Positions 1 through 8,739 of a stretch of 64,000 nucleotides of DNA are shown here, piece after piece. The DNA lies in the NCBI RefSeq assembly GCF_001280595.1, contig NZ_LITU01000083.1, positions 323,473 to 387,472 of the forward strand. Direction: 5' to 3'. The notes under the pieces were generated by a model. It had not been told where the DNA came from. It saw nothing but the letters and a program-made list of their open reading frames with translations, and did not search any database. The stretch's first letter is position 1, and each line of letters begins with the position of its first letter. Origin of the DNA: Paenibacillus xylanivorans (lineage in GTDB: Bacteria > Bacillota > Bacilli > Paenibacillales > Paenibacillaceae). Position numbers and translations under genes: made by a program.

Positions 1-924
1 TTTGACGAGCTTTGCTTGCTCTTGCAGCGGGCCGGCAAAATTAACTTTCACGTATCCGGCATAGGACAGGAAGCTGCGCAAGTAGGCGCTGCCTTCGGTC
101 TGGACCGGGATCACGATTATTATTTACCGTATTACCGCGATTATGGCTTTGTATTGGCGGTCGGCATGACCCCACGTGAGCTGATGCTGTCTGCATTTGC
201 GAAGGCAGAAGATCCGAATAGTGGCGGACGGCAAATGCCGGGTCACTTCGGTCACAAAAAGCTGCGGATTGTTACGGGCTCCAGCCCAGTTACAACACAG
301 GTTCCGCACGCTGTCGGATTTGCACTCGCTGCCAAAATGAAGAAAGAAGAATTCGTTTCTTTTGTTACGTTTGGTGAAGGATCGAACAACCAAGGTGATT
401 TCCACGAGGGCGCCAATTTTGCAGGTGTGCACAAGTTGCCTGTCATTATTATGTGTGAGAACAACCAGTACGCGCTTTCGGTACCGATTCACAAGCAGCT
501 AAGTGGCAAAATATCGGATCGGGCGCTCGGGTATGGATTCCCTGGACTTCGTGTAGACGGTAACGATGCGCTTGAAGTTTACGCAGCGGTGAAGGAAGCA
601 CGTCGCCGTGCCATAGCAGGTGAAGGTCCGACACTTATTGAAGCGATGATGTATCGTTTGTCGCCTCACTCTACTTCTGACAATGATCTGGCTTACCGGA
701 CCAAAGAAGAAGTTGAAGAGAACTGGAAGAAAGATGGCGTCCCCCGCATGAAGAACTATTTGATCGACTGCGGCATCTGGGACGAAGCCCGGGATGCGGA
801 TCTGGCTTCCCAGCTTGCGCTGGAAATGAAAGAAGCGACTGAATATGCAGACAACGCGCCATATCCGAAACCTGAGGATACTCTGACGCACGTTTATGCG
901 GACAGCGAAGAAGGGGGACGGTAA
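1..924 (+). CDS. bkdAA: Branched-chain 2-oxoacid dehydrogenase E1 alpha subunit, 5' end outside window
   Basis: This is the thiamine-diphosphate-binding alpha subunit of the E1 decarboxylase of the branched-chain 2-oxoacid dehydrogenase complex, which acts on keto acids from Val, Leu and Ile and supplies primers for branched fatty acids. The frame is open from base 1, so the start lies upstream and roughly 30-40 residues are missing compared with the usual length near 340. Visible family signatures are GIGQEAAQVGAAFGL near the N-terminus, the ThDP/Mg motif GEGSNNQGDFHEG followed by CENNQYALS, and the phosphorylation-loop-like YRLSPHSTSDND. E1 beta follows after 2 bases and E2 comes next, so this is the distal part of a bkd operon. 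A pyruvate dehydrogenase E1 alpha is the main alternative, but the ThDP motif context fits BkdA better. Confidence 0.9.
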   Translation, partial: FDELCLLLQRAGKINFHVSGIGQEAAQVGAAFGLDRDHDYYLPYYRDYGFVLAVGMTPRELMLSAFAKAEDPNSGGRQMPGHFGHKKLRIVTGSSPVTTQVPHAVGFALAAKMKKEEFVSFVTFGEGSNNQGDFHEGANFAGVHKLPVIIMCENNQYALSVPIHKQLSGKISDRALGYGFPGLRVDGNDALEVYAAVKEARRRAIAGEGPTLIEAMMYRLSPHSTSDNDLAYRTKEEVEENWKKDGVPRMKNYLIDCGIWDEARDADLASQLALEMKEATEYADNAPYPKPEDTLTHVYADSEEGGR

Positions 925-926
925 TC

Positions 927-1913
927 ATGGCGGTTATGGAATATATTGATGCAATCCGTCTCGCGATGAAAGAAGAAATGGAGCGAGATGAAAATGTCTT
1001 TATCCTCGGTGAAGATGTGGGTCTCAAAGGCGGCGTGTTCACTACAACCAAAGGGTTGCAGGATCAGTTCGGCGAAATGCGTGTCATGGACACACCTTTG
1101 TCCGAATCAGCCATTGCAGGTGTAGCCATTGGCGCTGCGATGTATGGCATGAAACCTATTGCCGAGATGCAATATTCGGATTTCATGCTGCCTGCAACGA
1201 ATCAGATTATTAGTGAAGCGGCCAAAATTCGCTACCGTTCCAACAATGACTGGAGTTGTCCGATCGTTATTCGTGCGCCGATTGGCGGCGGTATTTTCGG
1301 TGGGTTGTATCACTCCCAATGTCCGGAATCGATCTTCTTTGGTACACCAGGTCTGAAAATTATAGCTCCATACTCGGCATACGATGCGAAGGGACTGCTC
1401 AAAGCAGCCATTCGAGACCCGGATCCGGTTCTCTTTTTTGAGAACAAAAAATGCTACAAGCTGATCAAGGAAGATGTGCCTGAGGATGATTACATCGTTC
1501 CAATTGGTAAAGCCAACGTGCTTCGTGAAGGAGCAGATATTACAGTTATCGGTTACAGCCAGCCACTTCATTTCGTCATGCAGGCTGCCGAGGAGCTGGA
1601 GCGTGAAGAAGGCATTACTGCTCATGTTCTGGATCTGCGCACATTACAGCCACTTGATCGCGAAGCCATCATTGCATCCGCTCGTCTGACAGGCAAAGTG
1701 CTGATCGTGCATGAAGACAATAAAACCGGTGGTGTAGGAGCTGAAGTGGCAGCTATCATTAGTGAAGAATGCCTGTTCGAACTGGATGCGCCGATTCAGC
1801 GTCTCTGCGGACCGGATGTACCAGCAATGCCGATTAGCCCAACATTGGAGAAATTTTATATGCTGAGCAAGGACAAAGCCAAGGAAGCGATGCGTACCCT
1901 CGCTGAGTATTAA
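927..1913 (+). CDS. bkdAB: Branched-chain 2-oxoacid dehydrogenase E1 beta subunit
   Basis: This 328-residue protein is the transketolase-like beta chain that forms the E1 heterotetramer with the preceding alpha subunit. Diagnostic stretches are the N-terminal VFILGEDVGLKGGVF, the segment MDTPLSESAIAGVAIGAAM, and the C-terminal transketolase domain with VHEDNKTGGVGAEVAA. The length matches the family. The ATG lies 2 bases after the E1 alpha stop with AAGGGGG upstream, which implies translational coupling. E2 follows 48 bases later. No E3 (lipoamide dehydrogenase) gene is inside the window, so it must be upstream or shared with another complex. Confidence 0.93.
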   Translation: MAVMEYIDAIRLAMKEEMERDENVFILGEDVGLKGGVFTTTKGLQDQFGEMRVMDTPLSESAIAGVAIGAAMYGMKPIAEMQYSDFMLPATNQIISEAAKIRYRSNNDWSCPIVIRAPIGGGIFGGLYHSQCPESIFFGTPGLKIIAPYSAYDAKGLLKAAIRDPDPVLFFENKKCYKLIKEDVPEDDYIVPIGKANVLREGADITVIGYSQPLHFVMQAAEELEREEGITAHVLDLRTLQPLDREAIIASARLTGKVLIVHEDNKTGGVGAEVAAIISEECLFELDAPIQRLCGPDVPAMPISPTLEKFYMLSKDKAKEAMRTLAEY

Positions 1914-1961
1914 TTCGTGTAGTGAGATAGTTTAAAAGCAAAGTTTGGAGTGATATAACCA

Positions 1962-3416
1962 ATGAGTATGAAATGGATCGAGGTCATTATGCCGCAGCTG
2001 GCGGAATCGCTGGTCTCGGCTACTATTGCCAAATGGTTGAAAAACCCGGGTGACCGGGTTGAACAATACGAGCCAATCTGTGAAGTCATTACGGATAAAG
2101 TTAACGCAGAGATTCCATCAACCGTTGATGGAATTATGGGTGACCTGTTGGTCGAAGAAGGTACGACCATTGCTGTTGGAGAAGCTATCTGCCGTATGCA
2201 GGTAGCTGCTTCCGGTGAGGAAGTAGCAGAGCAAGTCGCACAAGTTTCGCAGCTACAGAATGGTGATCATGTTCATGTGCAACAAAGTGCGAATTACGTA
2301 CCTGCTGCTAGTGCAGCGAGCACGGCAGGTCATGATCCCAACCAGCCGATGCGTAACCGATATTCCCCTGCGGTCCAATCACTGGCAGCCGAACATGGTC
2401 TGAACTTGCAGAGCATTCAGGGCACTGGAGCAGGTGGCCGGATTACACGCAAGGATGTACTGGCAGTCATCTCACAGGGTGGAAACGCAGGTACAGCATC
2501 TGTACAGTCTTCTGCTGTCGCAGGGCAGCATGCCTCTTCGGGTGCGCCTTCAGGTTCTCCTTTCAGCGGATTGAATCGCGGGAATGCAGACTTGGGTGCA
2601 TCTGCGGGAGAAACCGTTCCTGCAGCCGACGCAGGTGTTCCTGTGAGACATTCCGGCATACATCTGACCGAAAGTCCAAAAATCCCGCAAATCGAAGTAG
2701 AGGGTGGCGGACAGGGAAGATCCGAATACTTCATCGACGTTACGCCTGTTCGTAATGCGATTGCTCGTAATATGCGTCAAAGCGTATCGGAAATCCCGCA
2801 CGCGTGGACGATGATTGAAGTGGACGTGACCAATCTGGTGATGCTGCGCAACAAACTCAAGGATGAGTTCAAGCGTAAGGAAGGCATTAACCTGACGTAT
2901 CTGTCCTTCATGATGAAGGGTGTCGTCAACGCCATTAAAGACTATCCAATCATGAACTCCGTTTGGGCTGTCGACAAAATTATTGTCAAACGGGATATCA
3001 ACCTGTCCATGGCAGTGGGTACAGAAGACTCTGTACTGACACCGGTAATCAAACACGCGGATCAGCGCAATATCGCTGGGCTGGCTCGCGAAATTGATGA
3101 ACTGGCACGTAAAACACGTGAAGGTACTTTGAAGCTGGACCATATGCAGGGCGGTACGTTCACGGTCAATAATACCGGATCATTTGGTTCGATTCTGTCG
3201 CAACCTATTATTAACTACCCGCAGGCGGCGATTCTTACATTTGAGTCCATCGTCAAGAAACCCGTGGTCATCAATGACATGATTGCTGTCCGTTCCATGG
3301 CGAACCTTTGTCTTTCCCTGGATCATCGTATTTTGGATGGAGTCATCAGCGGACGTTTCCTGCAGCGTGTAAAAGAGAATCTTGAAGGATACACCATGGA
3401 AACGAAAGTGTATTAA
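1962..3416 (+). CDS. bkdB: Dihydrolipoyllysine acyltransferase E2 of the branched-chain 2-oxoacid dehydrogenase complex
   Basis: E2 forms the core of the complex and transfers the acyl group from lipoamide to CoA. The 484-residue protein has one N-terminal lipoyl domain (about residues 4-80) with the modified lysine in ITDKVNAE. An Ala/Ser/Gly-rich linker follows, then a peripheral-subunit-binding domain around residues 128-168 (YSPAVQSLAAEHG, GTGAGGRITRKDV), a second long linker, and a C-terminal catalytic acyltransferase domain ending with the active-site motif DHRILDG. A GGAGTGAT ribosome binding site precedes the ATG; a second ATG two codons later is a possible start. The nearby lipB gene provides a source of lipoyl groups for the lysine. 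A single lipoyl domain is the usual arrangement for BkdB. Confidence 0.93.
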   Translation: MSMKWIEVIMPQLAESLVSATIAKWLKNPGDRVEQYEPICEVITDKVNAEIPSTVDGIMGDLLVEEGTTIAVGEAICRMQVAASGEEVAEQVAQVSQLQNGDHVHVQQSANYVPAASAASTAGHDPNQPMRNRYSPAVQSLAAEHGLNLQSIQGTGAGGRITRKDVLAVISQGGNAGTASVQSSAVAGQHASSGAPSGSPFSGLNRGNADLGASAGETVPAADAGVPVRHSGIHLTESPKIPQIEVEGGGQGRSEYFIDVTPVRNAIARNMRQSVSEIPHAWTMIEVDVTNLVMLRNKLKDEFKRKEGINLTYLSFMMKGVVNAIKDYPIMNSVWAVDKIIVKRDINLSMAVGTEDSVLTPVIKHADQRNIAGLAREIDELARKTREGTLKLDHMQGGTFTVNNTGSFGSILSQPIINYPQAAILTFESIVKKPVVINDMIAVRSMANLCLSLDHRILDGVISGRFLQRVKENLEGYTMETKVY

Positions 3417-3480
3417 GTTAGAGCAAGTGCATCATTTCAATGAATTACTAATGATGCCAATCGCTGAATAGATGGATAAT

Positions 3481-3524
3481 GGGAAAGTGTATGTGCCAAT
3501 GGCCGTGCACTTTTCCCGTTTTCT
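3481..3524 (+). terminator. Rho-independent terminator after the bkd operon
   Basis: GGGAAAGTG (3481-3489) pairs with CACTTTTCCC (3508-3517) around a GC-containing loop, and GTTTTCTTC follows. The position between the E2 stop and lipB fits the end of the bkd transcript. The T-tract is interrupted, so read-through is possible. Confidence 0.6.
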
Positions 3525-3581
3525 TCAATGAATACTCATCATCATACAATGAACATTGAAACAGAAGGGTGTGGGGAAATC

Positions 3582-4289
3582 ATGAGCAAGCCGCTGGATG
3601 TTGTATACATACCGATGCTTGATTATGAAGAGGCTTGGAACCGCCAGAAAGCGATTGTGCAGCAACTGGATGAGGGAGAAGGAGCGGAACAGATGCTGTT
3701 GCTCCAACATCCACCGACGTATACGATCGGTTCACAGAATCACCCGGAGCACCTGCTTCTCAGTGAAGATGAACTGCGAGAGCAGGGTATCTCCTTGTTT
3801 CAAATTGACCGCGGCGGTGATATTACTTATCATGGCCCTGGCCAATTGGTAGGTTACCCGTTACTTGTTCTTGGGCGAGATGAAGCCTTGGATTTACATG
3901 GCTATTTACGTTGTCTGGAGCAAATGATTATTGATTATCTGGCTGATCAGGGCATTGAAGCGGGACGAAAAGAGGCTTACACAGGTGTATGGATCGGAGA
4001 TTTGAAAATTGCCGCCATCGGCGTCAAGTTCAATCGCTGTAAACACCGGCGAGGATTCGTGACGAGTCACGGATTTGCTTTTAATATCACTTCCGGCATT
4101 CAGCACGCAGGTTTCCAGGGGATTGTTCCTTGCGGGATTGAGCAGTATGGCGTGACCTCGCTCGAGGATATTACAGGCAAGACCTACACTGTGGAACAGG
4201 TTGCGCAGGAGATCGTTCCATACTTTAGCCGAATTTTCCCGTATGAGATTACCTGGATTACAGAAAAAGAAGCCCTTCCCCGTCTGTAA
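3582..4289 (+). CDS. lipB: Octanoyltransferase LipB
   Basis: LipB moves octanoyl from acyl carrier protein to the lipoyl domains of 2-oxoacid dehydrogenases and GcvH, the first step of lipoate synthesis. The family signatures are QHPPTYTIGSQ, the substrate-site motif GGDITYHGPGQLVGYP, the catalytic lysine segment KIAAIGVKFNR and the catalytic cysteine in GIVPCGIEQYG. The ATG at 3582, with GTGGGGAAATC upstream, gives 235 residues, matching the family. An in-frame ATG 54 bases upstream would add an atypical N-terminal extension. It sits directly downstream of the lipoyl-bearing E2 gene, which supports the assignment. Confidence 0.93.
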   Translation: MSKPLDVVYIPMLDYEEAWNRQKAIVQQLDEGEGAEQMLLLQHPPTYTIGSQNHPEHLLLSEDELREQGISLFQIDRGGDITYHGPGQLVGYPLLVLGRDEALDLHGYLRCLEQMIIDYLADQGIEAGRKEAYTGVWIGDLKIAAIGVKFNRCKHRRGFVTSHGFAFNITSGIQHAGFQGIVPCGIEQYGVTSLEDITGKTYTVEQVAQEIVPYFSRIFPYEITWITEKEALPRL

Positions 4290-4315
4290 ATCAGACAGCA
4301 AAAGGCTTCAGGATT

Positions 4316-4417
4316 CTATCCAAACAATAAAGGTTCGAGCGCAATGAAAAGGGTGGACCCAATCATGGCGAGCAGCATGAGATAGATAATGATGCGAAAC
4401 CATTTCTTTTTTTGCAT
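4316..4417 (-). CDS. Prli42-like stressosome-associated membrane microprotein
   Basis: This 33-residue frame is below the usual ORF cut-off. It starts MQKKKWFRI, continues with a single hydrophobic helix that includes IIYLMLLAMIGSTL, and ends ALEPLLFG. The basic N-terminus followed by a YLM-rich helix is the pattern of Prli42, the small membrane protein first described in Listeria as an anchor for the stressosome. An AAAGGAG ribosome binding site lies 11 bases before the ATG. The gene is convergent with lipB and divergent from the peptidase gene. The function is inferred from sequence pattern; the coding call is well supported by the ribosome binding site and helix. Confidence 0.72.
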   Translation of the reverse strand: MQKKKWFRIIIYLMLLAMIGSTLFIALEPLLFG

Positions 4418-4500
4418 GATGAGAGAACTCCTTTCAACAAATGAATAAACAGACCCTAGTAATTGTATTGTACCGTATCGACGAAAGGTAGGAAAGTCCT

Positions 4501-5634
4501 ATGATAAAACAGCAGCGTGTTATTGATCAGTTTATGGAACTGGTGCAAATTGACAGTGAAACAACACATGAACAGAATATATCAAAAGTGTTAAAAGAAC
4601 AGTTTACCCAGCTGGGCCTCAGCGTATATGAGGACGACACGATGGAGAAAACCGGACATGGCGCAGGTAATCTCGTGATTACCTGGGAAGCCGAGGGTGC
4701 GGAAGAAGCAACTCCAATCTTTTTCACATGTCATATGGATACTGTAACACCTGGACAGGGAATTAAACCTGAGCTCGGTGAAGACGGCTGGATTCGCAGT
4801 GATGGCACGACAATTCTGGGTGCAGATGACAAGGCAGGGATTGCTGCTTTGTTTGAAGCGATTCGAGCTATTCAAGAGAACAACATCCCTCATGGGAAAA
4901 TTCAATTCGTGATTACCGTTGGTGAAGAGTCGGGTCTGATTGGTGCACGTGCAATGAATCCGAAGGATATTGAAGCCGAGTTCGGTTATGCTCTGGATTC
5001 CAACGGGGCTGTGGGTACAATCTGTGTGGCTGCTCCAGCCAGAGCGGAAATTCAGATGAAGATCTATGGGAAATCCGCACATGCGGGTGTGAATCCGGAA
5101 GACGGTATTAGTGCCATTCAGGTGGCTGCCAAAGCGATTGCAGCGATGAAACTGGGACGAATTGATGATGAGACTACGGCGAACATTGGCAAATTCCAGG
5201 GGGGATCAGCACTGAACGTCGTCTGTGATTTTGTGCAGATAGAAGCTGAAGCTCGCAGCATTGTGCAGGAAAAGGTAGAACTGCAAGTAGCTCAGATGCG
5301 TGAAGCACTGGAAACGACATGCCGCAAATATGGTGCAACGGCTGAATTCCGCAGTGAGATTCTGTATCCTGCATTTGGCTTCCATGATGAACACGAGGTT
5401 GTTCAGCTTGCACAGCGTGCTATTCGAAGCCTGGGGCTGGAGACTAGCACATTTGCATCCGGCGGTGGCAGTGATGCCAACATCTTCAATGGGTTCAACA
5501 TACCTACGGTCAACCTGGCTGTAGGCTATGAAGACATTCATACGACGAAAGAGCGCATCCGCGCCGAGGATATTGTAAAGCTGGCCCAAGTGGTTGTGGC
5601 TATTATTCAGGAGACGGCTGCAAGTAAAAAGTAA
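4501..5634 (+). CDS. M20 family metallopeptidase, PepT-like
   Basis: This 377-residue protein is a cytosolic di-zinc exopeptidase of the M20 family, closest in pattern to the PepT-like (tripeptidase T-like) subgroup. Zinc and catalytic residues are visible in TCHMDTVTPG (His and Asp), LGADDKAGIAAL (bridging Asp), TVGEESGLIGA (catalytic Glu and zinc Glu) and the distal DIHTTKERI (His). The lid or dimerisation domain starts around residue 180 (KSAHAGVNPEDG). The GTG in AGTCCTATG is not used; the ATG at 4501 follows AAAGGTAGGAAAG. The gene appears monocistronic, with a strong terminator behind it. The substrate cannot be told from sequence alone. Confidence 0.87.
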   Translation: MIKQQRVIDQFMELVQIDSETTHEQNISKVLKEQFTQLGLSVYEDDTMEKTGHGAGNLVITWEAEGAEEATPIFFTCHMDTVTPGQGIKPELGEDGWIRSDGTTILGADDKAGIAALFEAIRAIQENNIPHGKIQFVITVGEESGLIGARAMNPKDIEAEFGYALDSNGAVGTICVAAPARAEIQMKIYGKSAHAGVNPEDGISAIQVAAKAIAAMKLGRIDDETTANIGKFQGGSALNVVCDFVQIEAEARSIVQEKVELQVAQMREALETTCRKYGATAEFRSEILYPAFGFHDEHEVVQLAQRAIRSLGLETSTFASGGGSDANIFNGFNIPTVNLAVGYEDIHTTKERIRAEDIVKLAQVVVAIIQETAASKK

Positions 5635-5675
5635 TCCAAGGAGACTGGGTTGAAACTACCCTTTCTCAACTGAAA

Positions 5676-5711
5676 AGTCCGAATCCGGTCTAGACCGAGT
5701 TCGGACTTTTT
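5676..5711 (+). terminator. Rho-independent terminator after the PepT-like gene
   Basis: AGTCCGAA (5676-5683) pairs with TTCGGACT (5700-5707), an inner GGTC/GACC stem extends it, and a T-run follows. It is nearly symmetrical and may also serve the convergent mciZ-like gene. Confidence 0.85.
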
Positions 5712-5758
5712 GGCAAAACCATGTTATATTTCATGAGTACGACAGACCCTGAACAGAA

Positions 5759-5893
5759 TCATTTGCGTCCAGCGAGCATATCGCTTAATTTGGTTTCGGG
5801 GCCCCACTCACGAACCCATTGTTTGAGTATGAGCTGGACTTGTCTGGCTTGTCCGACCACGTGTACGGATTGCGGTGTTAAATAACTGTTCAT
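5759..5893 (-). CDS. mciZ: MciZ-like Z-ring formation inhibitor
   Basis: This 44-residue protein begins MNSYLTPQSVHVVGQ and continues with an amphipathic helix containing RQVQLILKQW. This is the layout of MciZ, the mother-cell peptide of B. subtilis (40 residues) that caps FtsZ filaments and blocks Z-ring formation during sporulation. The ATG is preceded by AGGGGGACAACTA. Its divergent position next to nudF, as I recall for B. subtilis, supports the call. A longer in-frame reading to 6028 lacks a ribosome binding site and would overlap the nudF leader. The key test would be an alignment of the VGQA/W-helix region to verified MciZ. Confidence 0.75.
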   Translation of the reverse strand: MNSYLTPQSVHVVGQARQVQLILKQWVREWGPETKLSDMLAGRK

Positions 5894-6014
5894 TAGTTGT
5901 CCCCCTGATTTGCTATATTTGCTTGAAATCGCTATAAGCTCACCATATGCCAAAAAACAAAGGTTTATACGTATAAAGAAAACCAACATTCGAAGAAGTG
6001 GAGTTGAAGAACAG

Positions 6015-6590
6015 ATGAACCCAAACAATCATAAGCATCCTGCCAATCCAAAACTTGATGAAGAGACGATATCTACAAAGCCTATCTTCGAAGGTAAAGT
6101 CATTTCCCTTCAAGTCGACACGGTCAAGCTGCCTAACGGTCAAACCGCTACTCGTGAGATTATCCGTCACCCTGGAGCCGTTGCTGTCCTCGCCCTGAAT
6201 GGCGATCGTATGCTGGTGGTCGATCAATATCGTCAGGCCATGGGGCGTACCGAAGTGGAAATTCCGGCAGGCAAGCTGGACCCTGGAGAAAAGCCTGAAG
6301 TGGCAGCAGCACGTGAATTGCGCGAAGAGACTGGTTATGTAGCCAAATCACTGCGGCATCTGCGTTCATTTTATACGTCGCCAGGTTTCGCGGATGAGAT
6401 CATCCATTTGTACATCGCCGAGGAGCTGGAAGCAGGAGACATGGCTTTGGACGAAGATGAATTCCTTGAAGTGTCCGAGATTACGATTGAAGAGGCTTAT
6501 CAGTTAATGGATCAGAATCGGATCAGTGATGCCAAAACGATGATGGCTGTGTATGCATGGGATCTTTACAGAACGACAGGACGGTTTTAA
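6015..6590 (+). CDS. nudF: ADP-ribose pyrophosphatase (Nudix hydrolase)
   Basis: This 191-residue protein hydrolyses ADP-ribose to AMP and ribose-5-phosphate. The Nudix box is complete: GKLDPGEKPEVAAARELREE followed by TGYV, with the metal-binding REXXEE core. The preceding VEIPAGKL and the downstream TSPGFADEIIHLY are typical of the NudF/YqkG group. The ATG at 6015 gives a length close to the B. subtilis protein (185 residues); 35 upstream in-frame codons look like leader DNA. The EndoQ-like gene starts 2 bases after the stop, so the two are very probably co-transcribed. Confidence 0.9.
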   Translation: MNPNNHKHPANPKLDEETISTKPIFEGKVISLQVDTVKLPNGQTATREIIRHPGAVAVLALNGDRMLVVDQYRQAMGRTEVEIPAGKLDPGEKPEVAAARELREETGYVAKSLRHLRSFYTSPGFADEIIHLYIAEELEAGDMALDEDEFLEVSEITIEEAYQLMDQNRISDAKTMMAVYAWDLYRTTGRF

Positions 6591-6592
6591 CG

Positions 6593-7810
6593 ATGAGTGA
6601 GCAACAGGAAGTGTCTGCAGAATGGGAGCCTTGTTATGCAGACCTCCATATTCACATTGGGCGAACTTCGCGCGGTGAAGCTGTTAAAATCAGTGGCAGC
6701 CGCGATCTGACATTTGAGAACATTGCTAGAGAAGCCTCGGATCGCAAAGGAATTCACCTACTCGGCGTCATTGATAGCCACTCTCCGGTTGTGCAGATGG
6801 ACATCGAACAGCTGCTGGAGAACGGCACGATGTCCGAGCTTGAGGGAGGGGGCATTGCGTATCAGGACACAACCATCCTGCTGGGTACGGAACTGGAACT
6901 GCGTGAACCAGGGATGCGGGAGTTCCATATGCTGGCCTACTTCCGTGATCTGAAAACGATGAAGTCTTTCACGGACTGGATGAAACGTTATATGAAAAAT
7001 GTGAACCTGAGCTCTCAGCGGGTGTATGTGCCCGCGCTTGAGATGCAGGCCGAGATTAAGGCGCGTGGTGGTCTTGTCGTGCCAGCACATGCTTTTACCC
7101 CGCATAAAGGCATATATGGCAGCACAGCCCCTCGTATGGCTGATGTGCTGGACCCAAGCCTGATTGATGCCGTCGAGCTTGGACTCAGCTCCGATTCTTC
7201 CATGGCCAGTTACATTCGGGAACTGGATCAAGTTCCTTTTCTAACCAACTCGGATGCTCATTCTCTGGGCAAGATTGGACGAGAGTACAACGAGTTGCAA
7301 CTTGCGAAGCCTTCCTTTGACGAATTCAACATGGCACTCAAAGGACAGGAAGGCAGAAGCATTACAGCCAACTACGGTTTGGATCCGAGACTTGGCAAAT
7401 ACCATCGTACCTATTGTGCAGCCTGTGGGAGCATTATGGATGAACATTCGATGTCGGCAGAACGCTGTCCACACTGTGGCAGTGTGAAGCTGGTGCAGGG
7501 TGTACTTGATCGCATATTGGCAATCGCTGATCGGGATAGACCGCATGTCACAGTAAACCGACCTGCGTATCATTATCAGGTACCGTTGGAATTCATTCCA
7601 GGTTTGGGAAAAGCCAAACTGCGCCAGCTGCTGGACCGCTTTGGTACGGAAATGAACGTATTACATCGTACAAGTGAGGATGAACTTACAGAGGTCGTTG
7701 GACCCGTTCTGGCAGGCCTTATTGTTGCGGCACGGAATGGTCAACTGGAATTGTCATCCGGAGGTGGGGGCACTTACGGAAAGGTCTCTAACAAGGAAAG
7801 AACAGAGTAG
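6593..7810 (+). CDS. EndoQ-like / TIGR00375 family PHP-domain protein (YqxK-type)
   Basis: The 405-residue protein has an N-terminal PHP metal-dependent phosphoesterase domain: YADLHIHIG, VIDSHSP, VPAHAFTPHKG and LTNSDAHSLG carry the metal ligands. A zinc-ribbon follows with CAACGSIMDEH and CPHCGS around residues 280-310. A helix-hairpin-helix segment (EFIPGLGKAKLRQLLDRFG) and a short Gly-rich tail complete it. This arrangement is that of the endonuclease Q family, which nicks DNA 5' of deaminated bases such as uracil and hypoxanthine. B. subtilis YqxK occupies the equivalent place near nudF. Start chosen at ATG 6593, 2 bases after nudF. The DNA-repair role is inferred from family knowledge. 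Confidence 0.82.
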   Translation: MSEQQEVSAEWEPCYADLHIHIGRTSRGEAVKISGSRDLTFENIAREASDRKGIHLLGVIDSHSPVVQMDIEQLLENGTMSELEGGGIAYQDTTILLGTELELREPGMREFHMLAYFRDLKTMKSFTDWMKRYMKNVNLSSQRVYVPALEMQAEIKARGGLVVPAHAFTPHKGIYGSTAPRMADVLDPSLIDAVELGLSSDSSMASYIRELDQVPFLTNSDAHSLGKIGREYNELQLAKPSFDEFNMALKGQEGRSITANYGLDPRLGKYHRTYCAACGSIMDEHSMSAERCPHCGSVKLVQGVLDRILAIADRDRPHVTVNRPAYHYQVPLEFIPGLGKAKLRQLLDRFGTEMNVLHRTSEDELTEVVGPVLAGLIVAARNGQLELSSGGGGTYGKVSNKERTE

Positions 7811-8001
7811 AGAAGAGAAGTTTGCAGTAAACTACAACGTGAGTTAGCGTAATTGGGTGTGGGATCGGCATTTTGTCATGGAGAAGGAATCTGAATCTGG
7901 ACAAGAAGTCATACGTGTGCATTCCGGTTCATAAGAATGACTATAAGGATTTCACTCGACATCCTTGCAGCATGATAACCGGAAAGGGGACCCGTACCTG
8001 T

Positions 8002-8631
8002 ATGCGTTCTGCCTACTTCACATTCAAAGGCCAAACCTCTTTATATGTATTCGTGGCTGTCTTGTTTCTGGTGGGTGTCATTTTTGGCGCCCTGATGGTC
8101 AATGCCCTGTCCCTTGAACAACGCCAGGATCTTGAAGGATATCTGGGCAATTTTTTCATGACGGTACAGCACAGCGGACAGGTCGTTGAAACCGGAACCT
8201 ATTGGGACATTGCCATGCTTCATCTAAAATGGGTAGGTCTGATCTTCATTCTGGGCTTATCGGTCATCGGCCTGCCGGGCATATTGGTTCTGGATTTTCT
8301 GAAAGGAGTACTCATTGGTTTTACAGTGGGTTACCTTGTCGGTCAGTATTCATGGAAAGGGCTGTTGTTTGCCCTGGTTTCCGTTGCGCCTCATAATTTA
8401 TTCGTGATTCCGGTACTGCTAATTTGCAGTGTGTCAGCCATGACCTTTTCCTTATACATTATTCGGAACCGTGTTCTGATGCAGCGGACGCCAGGCCGTC
8501 AGAAGCCTTTTGCTTCATATATGGTGTTAACTCTCGTTATGGCAGCGCTGCTGTTAGGGGTTGCGTCATTTGAAACATGGGTTACACCTGCGATGATGCG
8601 CTGGGTCACACCGATGCTACTACCGGCCTAG
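8002..8631 (+). CDS. spoIIM: Stage II sporulation protein M
   Basis: SpoIIM is part of the SpoIID-SpoIIM-SpoIIP machine in the mother-cell membrane that drives septal peptidoglycan removal and engulfment. The 209-residue product from ATG 8002 starts MRSAYFTFKGQTSLYVFV and then shows the SpoIIM-typical segment LVGVIFGALMVNALSL, with four to five further hydrophobic helices and a C-terminal helix. The frame is open upstream to a TTG at 7873, but the extra residues are not membrane-like and would make the protein too long. GGAAAGGGGA lies about 11 bases before the chosen start, slightly far. Gene order nudF, YqxK, spoIIM, fur matches B. subtilis. Confidence 0.85.
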   Translation: MRSAYFTFKGQTSLYVFVAVLFLVGVIFGALMVNALSLEQRQDLEGYLGNFFMTVQHSGQVVETGTYWDIAMLHLKWVGLIFILGLSVIGLPGILVLDFLKGVLIGFTVGYLVGQYSWKGLLFALVSVAPHNLFVIPVLLICSVSAMTFSLYIIRNRVLMQRTPGRQKPFASYMVLTLVMAALLLGVASFETWVTPAMMRWVTPMLLPA

Positions 8632-8655
8632 CTTTGCGCGTGATAGTGTAAAATG

Positions 8656-8685
8656 TTGACTTTAATTATGTACTCCCCCTATAAT
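8656..8685 (+). promoter_or_regulatory. Sigma-A promoter of fur
   Basis: TTGACT (8656-8661) and TATAAT (8680-8685) are separated by 18 bases, about 55 bases before the fur start codon. This is the cleanest vegetative promoter in the window. No clear 19-base Fur box overlaps it by eye. Confidence 0.75.
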
Positions 8686-8739
8686 GAAAGAAGTGGGTTA
8701 AGTTGCAGTGTGCAGTGATTTCCTAGGGGGAGGGAGAAA

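Noticed and set aside
7873..8001. Upstream extension of spoIIM to a TTG start
   Set aside because: The extra 43 residues are hydrophilic, have no ribosome binding site, and SpoIIM proteins begin near MRSAYF.
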